A stretch of DNA of 9,353 nt, from contig JABDOU010000156.1 in the NCBI GenBank assembly GCA_013043085.1, positions 1 through 9,353 on the forward strand, given 5' to 3'. Origin of the DNA: Acidimicrobiia bacterium (lineage in GTDB: Bacteria > Actinomycetota > Acidimicrobiia > Spongiisociales > SHLN01). This document shows positions 6,859 through 9,353 of this stretch, piece by piece (the first letter of the stretch is position 1; the number at the start of each line of letters is the position of its first letter). The notes beneath the pieces were generated by a model. The model was not told the DNA's origin, ran no database searches, and was given only the letters and a program-made list of their open reading frames with translations. The position numbers and the translations under genes were made by a program.

Positions 6859-8394
6859 CTAGTTGCCGCCGTCCTTCTGGCCGGCCATGAGTAGGCCCAG
6901 CCGCTCAGCAGTCGCCATCCGGGCTGTCAGCTCGCCGACGATCTCGCCCTCGTAGAGGACGATGAGCCGGTCTGAGAGGGCGAGCAGTTCGTCGAGATCT
7001 TCTGACATGAGCAGGATTCCCGTGCCGCGCTGACGCTCGCGCAGAATTGAGTTTCTCACAGCCTCGGTGGCACCCACGTCCAGGCCTCTCGTCGGGGAGC
7101 GGGCGATGAGGATCTTTGGTTGCATCTCGACCTCGCGAGCGAGCAACGCCTTCTGCAGATTGCCTCCAGATAGCAGCCGTATCGGCAGTCCGGGCACGAC
7201 CCCGCGAATGTCGTACTGTGCAATGAGGTCCTTGCCCCGGGTTTTGAAAGCGGCCGGGACCAGCTGGCGCCCTTTCGAGTATGGAGCCTCTCGAAATGCT
7301 TTCAGCCCGAGATTGTCTTCGGTGGTCAAGCCCGGCGAGAGTCCCATGCCCAGGCGGTTCTGTGGGACATAGGCCAGGCCTTGCCGAATGTGTTCAAGCA
7401 CGTTGGCTTCGGTCACATCGACGCTGTCGAGGCTGACGCTCCCCGCGGTAGGTCGCCGCAGTCCGACCAGGCCGTATGCCAGTTCCCGCTGGCCGTTGCC
7501 GGAAACACCAGCGACGCCGACGACCTCGCCTGCGCGAACTTCAAACGACACGCCCTTGACCGATTCGAGACCCCGGTCGCCCGGTACCCGGAGGTCCCGC
7601 ACCACCAACACCGGCTCTCCGGTACTCTCGTCTTCTTCGCGGGTGGGAAGTTCGAGGTCGCGGCCAACCATCATGCGGGCCAGATCTCGTGGCTCGGCGT
7701 CGGCGGTATCGATCTCGCCGACCATTTGTCCCTGGCGCATGACCGAAACCCGATCCGATACCTGTTTCACCTCATGCAACTTGTGCGACACGAAAATCAC
7801 CGAGCGCCCCTCGTCGGTGAGCTGGCGCATTGTGCTGAACAAAGCTTGGGATTCCTGTGGGGTGAGCACTGCAGTCGGTTCGTCGAGAATGAGGACCCTG
7901 GCATCGCGATACAGAAGTTTGAGAATCTCGACTCGCTGCTGCTCACCAACCGAAAGCTGCCAAATTCGCGCGGTCGCATCGACCGGCAAACCGTACCTCT
8001 CACCGAGTTCGGCGGCATCGCTCTGAAGATCTTTCTGGTCGACCAGGACTCCGAGATTGTGGTGGCCAAGTGCCAGATTCTCGGCAACAGTCAGATTGGG
8101 AACCAGCCGGAAGTGTTGGTATACCATTCCGATGCCTGCGGCCAGAGCGTCCTTCGGCGACTTGAACACGACCGGCTCGCCATCGATCACCATTTCGCCC
8201 GCATCCGGCCGGTAGAGCCCGGCCAGGATCGAGCAGAGGGTCGATTTGCCTGCGCCGTTTTCACCGAGGAGAGCGTGGACCTCTCCGGGCCTCAACTGGA
8301 AGTTGACGCCTTCGTTTGCTTTGACGCCATAGAACTGCTTGTGGATATCCCGAAGATCGACTCCAAGCGTTTCCCTGGCTATCGAATCCGACAT
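6859..8394 (-). CDS. ABC transporter ATP-binding protein, tandem NBDs, NupO/YufO-like
   Basis: A 511-aa cytoplasmic ATPase with two nucleotide-binding domains in one chain, energising the NupP/NupQ-like channel. NBD1 is complete: Walker A GENGAGKST (44-52), Q-loop Q93, signature LSVGEQQ (147-153), Walker B VLILDEP (167-173; catalytic E172), switch histidine H204. NBD2 is degenerate, as is typical of this family: the Walker A position reads GVAGVSGNGQ (293-302) without Lys-Ser/Thr, the signature LSGGNLQ (408-414) is intact, Walker B is ILIARSP (428-434) with no Asp-Glu pair, and the switch position is S464 instead of His. One competent and one regulatory ATP site are therefore expected, as in RbsA/YufO-like proteins. 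The ATG at 8394-8392 has only a weak GGG upstream and lies 12 bases from the base of a strong hairpin, so its translation may be limited compared with the binding protein. A sugar substrate (RbsA/MglA type) is less likely given the BMP partner. Confidence 0.95.
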   Translation of the reverse strand: MSDSIARETLGVDLRDIHKQFYGVKANEGVNFQLRPGEVHALLGENGAGKSTLCSILAGLYRPDAGEMVIDGEPVVFKSPKDALAAGIGMVYQHFRLVPNLTVAENLALGHHNLGVLVDQKDLQSDAAELGERYGLPVDATARIWQLSVGEQQRVEILKLLYRDARVLILDEPTAVLTPQESQALFSTMRQLTDEGRSVIFVSHKLHEVKQVSDRVSVMRQGQMVGEIDTADAEPRDLARMMVGRDLELPTREEDESTGEPVLVVRDLRVPGDRGLESVKGVSFEVRAGEVVGVAGVSGNGQRELAYGLVGLRRPTAGSVSLDSVDVTEANVLEHIRQGLAYVPQNRLGMGLSPGLTTEDNLGLKAFREAPYSKGRQLVPAAFKTRGKDLIAQYDIRGVVPGLPIRLLSGGNLQKALLAREVEMQPKILIARSPTRGLDVGATEAVRNSILRERQRGTGILLMSEDLDELLALSDRLIVLYEGEIVGELTARMATAERLGLLMAGQKDGGN

Positions 8395-8406
8395 GAGCCC
8401 ACACTA

Positions 8407-8442
8407 GAACAATGGGCCCCACCTGTGCGGGGCCCATTGTTC
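8407..8442 (-). terminator. Perfect 14-bp inverted repeat between binding-protein and ATPase genes (candidate attenuator or mRNA-stabilising hairpin)
   Basis: Arms GAACAATGGGCCCC (8407-8420) and its exact reverse complement (8429-8442) flank an 8-base loop. The loop-proximal half of the stem is G+C-rich, so the RNA hairpin should be very stable. It fills much of the 68-bp gap between the binding-protein stop and the ATPase start. In the minus-strand transcript it is followed by TAGTGTGGGCTC and then the ATG, so there is no proper U-tract and it is not a textbook intrinsic terminator. In binding-protein-dependent transport operons such a hairpin commonly protects the upstream mRNA from 3' decay or causes partial termination, giving more binding protein than membrane components. 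The structure is directly visible; its function is inferred. Confidence 0.6.
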
Positions 8443-8462
8443 ATATCGTGAGTTGGTCGCTT

Positions 8463-9353
8463 CTAGCCAGTCGGGCTACCGATTACGCCTTCGATGAAAT
8501 AGTCCATGCCGAAGATGTCTCCGAGTTCGCGGCTGTTGCCGTCCTGGTCGACGATCGGATCGGGGAACACGGAAAACGAGCCGTCGATGATCTGAGCCTT
8601 GCGCTCCTCGATCGTCGCTCTGGTTTCATCAGAGACCGACGATCCGAACGGGGCGATGTCGACCATTCCGTCTGCCATATTGCCGTAGTAGGCCTCCGAC
8701 TGCCAGGTTCCATCTTGGACCTGTTGGGCGGTCGTCAGATAGAACGGTCCCCAGTCCCAAATCGGAGCAGTCAGCCATGCGGTCGGCGCGAACTCCGTCA
8801 TGTCGGTGTTGTAGCCGACCCATTTGGCACCCGCAGCTTCAGCCGCCTGACCAGGGGCGGCCGAGTCCTGGTGCATCGCAATGACATCGGCGTTCGCATC
8901 CAGCAAGCTCTGGGCGGCTGTGCTTTCGAGCGGCGGATCGAACCAGGTGCTCGTCCACACCACCTGTACCTGGGCGTCCGGGTTGACCTCCTGCACTCCG
9001 AGCGTGAAGGCGTTGATCCCGCGGAGCACCTCAGGGATCGGGAACGCCGCTACATAACCAATGAGGTTGCTCTCGGTGGCTGCGCCGGCAGCTATCCCGC
9101 TCAGGTATCGGCCCTCTTCGGCGGCGCCGAAGTAGTTGCCCATGTTGTCGCTCGACATGAAGCCGGTGGCATGCATGAACGTGACCTCGGGAAAATTGGC
9201 CGCTGCGGCGAGCATGGGTTCCATGTACCCGAAGCTGGTACCAAAGATGAGCTCGTTGCCGGCCGCCGCCAGGTCTTCGAACACACGCTGCGAGTCCGAT
9301 CCTTCCGGAATGGCCTCCAGGGTTGTGATATCGACGTTCATGTTTGCTGCCAG
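8463..9353 (-). CDS. BMP/PnrA-family substrate-binding lipoprotein of ABC importer (partial, N-terminus beyond window)
   Basis: Extracytoplasmic binding protein that delivers ligand to the permeases encoded downstream. The 296 visible codons run from the right edge to TAG at 8465-8463; the signal peptide and roughly the first 60-90 residues lie outside. An ATG at 9341 is internal, since the frame stays open to the edge. Numbering from that Met, family hallmarks are: LIFGTSFGYMEPM (31-43), NYFGAAEEGRYLSGIAAG (69-86), IGYVAAFPIPEVLRGINAF (94-112), NPDAQV (120-125), QDSAAP (158-163), GYNTDM (176-181) and APIWDWGPFY (192-201). These are characteristic of the Bmp domain found in PnrA, NupN and MED-type proteins, most of which bind purine nucleosides. 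It is the first visible gene of the importer operon and is followed by the 14-bp hairpin. A ligand other than a nucleoside (free base, riboflavin) cannot be excluded, because binding residues in the missing N-terminal part cannot be checked. Confidence 0.93.
   Translation of the reverse strand: MAANMNVDITTLEAIPEGSDSQRVFEDLAAAGNELIFGTSFGYMEPMLAAAANFPEVTFMHATGFMSSDNMGNYFGAAEEGRYLSGIAAGAATESNLIGYVAAFPIPEVLRGINAFTLGVQEVNPDAQVQVVWTSTWFDPPLESTAAQSLLDANADVIAMHQDSAAPGQAAEAAGAKWVGYNTDMTEFAPTAWLTAPIWDWGPFYLTTAQQVQDGTWQSEAYYGNMADGMVDIAPFGSSVSDETRATIEERKAQIIDGSFSVFPDPIVDQDGNSRELGDIFGMDYFIEGVIGSPTG

Noticed and set aside
7096..7520. Loss of Walker residues in the second ATPase domain as a sign of gene decay
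   Set aside because: A degenerate second nucleotide-binding site is the normal state in the RbsA/YufO-type tandem ATPases, and the LSGGNLQ signature is intact, so this is not evidence of a pseudogene.
7381..8451. A 356-codon plus-strand open frame opposite the ATPase gene
   Set aside because: It is the antisense shadow of a GC-rich gene with intact Walker and signature motifs; the translation resembles no family and it runs through the intergenic hairpin.

Overview
The window looks like ordinary chromosome from a high-GC bacterium (by eye about 60% G+C, GTG/ATG starts, tight 0-4 bp gene junctions). An actinobacterial origin, for example an acidimicrobial relative, fits the style of the genes, but nothing here proves it. 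No tRNA, rRNA, CRISPR array, insertion sequence or phage gene was seen.

Layout. Seven of the eight genes lie on the minus strand, so they read from right to left. Block 1 (9353 to 4799) is a complete import operon apart from the 5' end of its first gene: a BMP/PnrA-type substrate-binding protein (runs off the right edge), a double-domain ABC ATPase, and two BPD_transp_2 permeases. This is the NupNOPQ/YufNOPQ architecture used for nucleosides, nucleobases and, in a few lineages, riboflavin. Block 2 (3302 to 1) is a catabolic operon: a GuaD-like guanine deaminase, a fused FAD + 2Fe-2S subunit, and the molybdopterin subunit of a xanthine dehydrogenase-family enzyme (runs off the left edge). Between the blocks, on the plus strand (about 3399-4802), is one unrelated gene for a predicted lipoprotein beta-propeller with mixed FG-GAP and PQQ-like repeats.

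How they work together. The simplest reading is a purine uptake and degradation locus. The ABC system brings in a purine nucleoside or base, the deaminase converts guanine to xanthine, and the molybdo-hydroxylase oxidises xanthine (or a relative) to urate, passing electrons through 2Fe-2S centres to FAD. Later steps and cofactor-insertion genes would lie beyond position 1.

Points worth attention: the FAD and 2Fe-2S domains are fused in the reverse of the usual xanthine dehydrogenase order; the molybdenum subunit lacks the arginine that matches Arg880 of the bovine enzyme although the catalytic glutamate is kept; a perfect 14-bp inverted repeat sits between the binding-protein and ATPase genes; and the propeller gene shares a CTAG tetranucleotide as overlapping stop codon with the last permease gene. 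I did not find a clearly unprecedented system; the novelty lies in these details.
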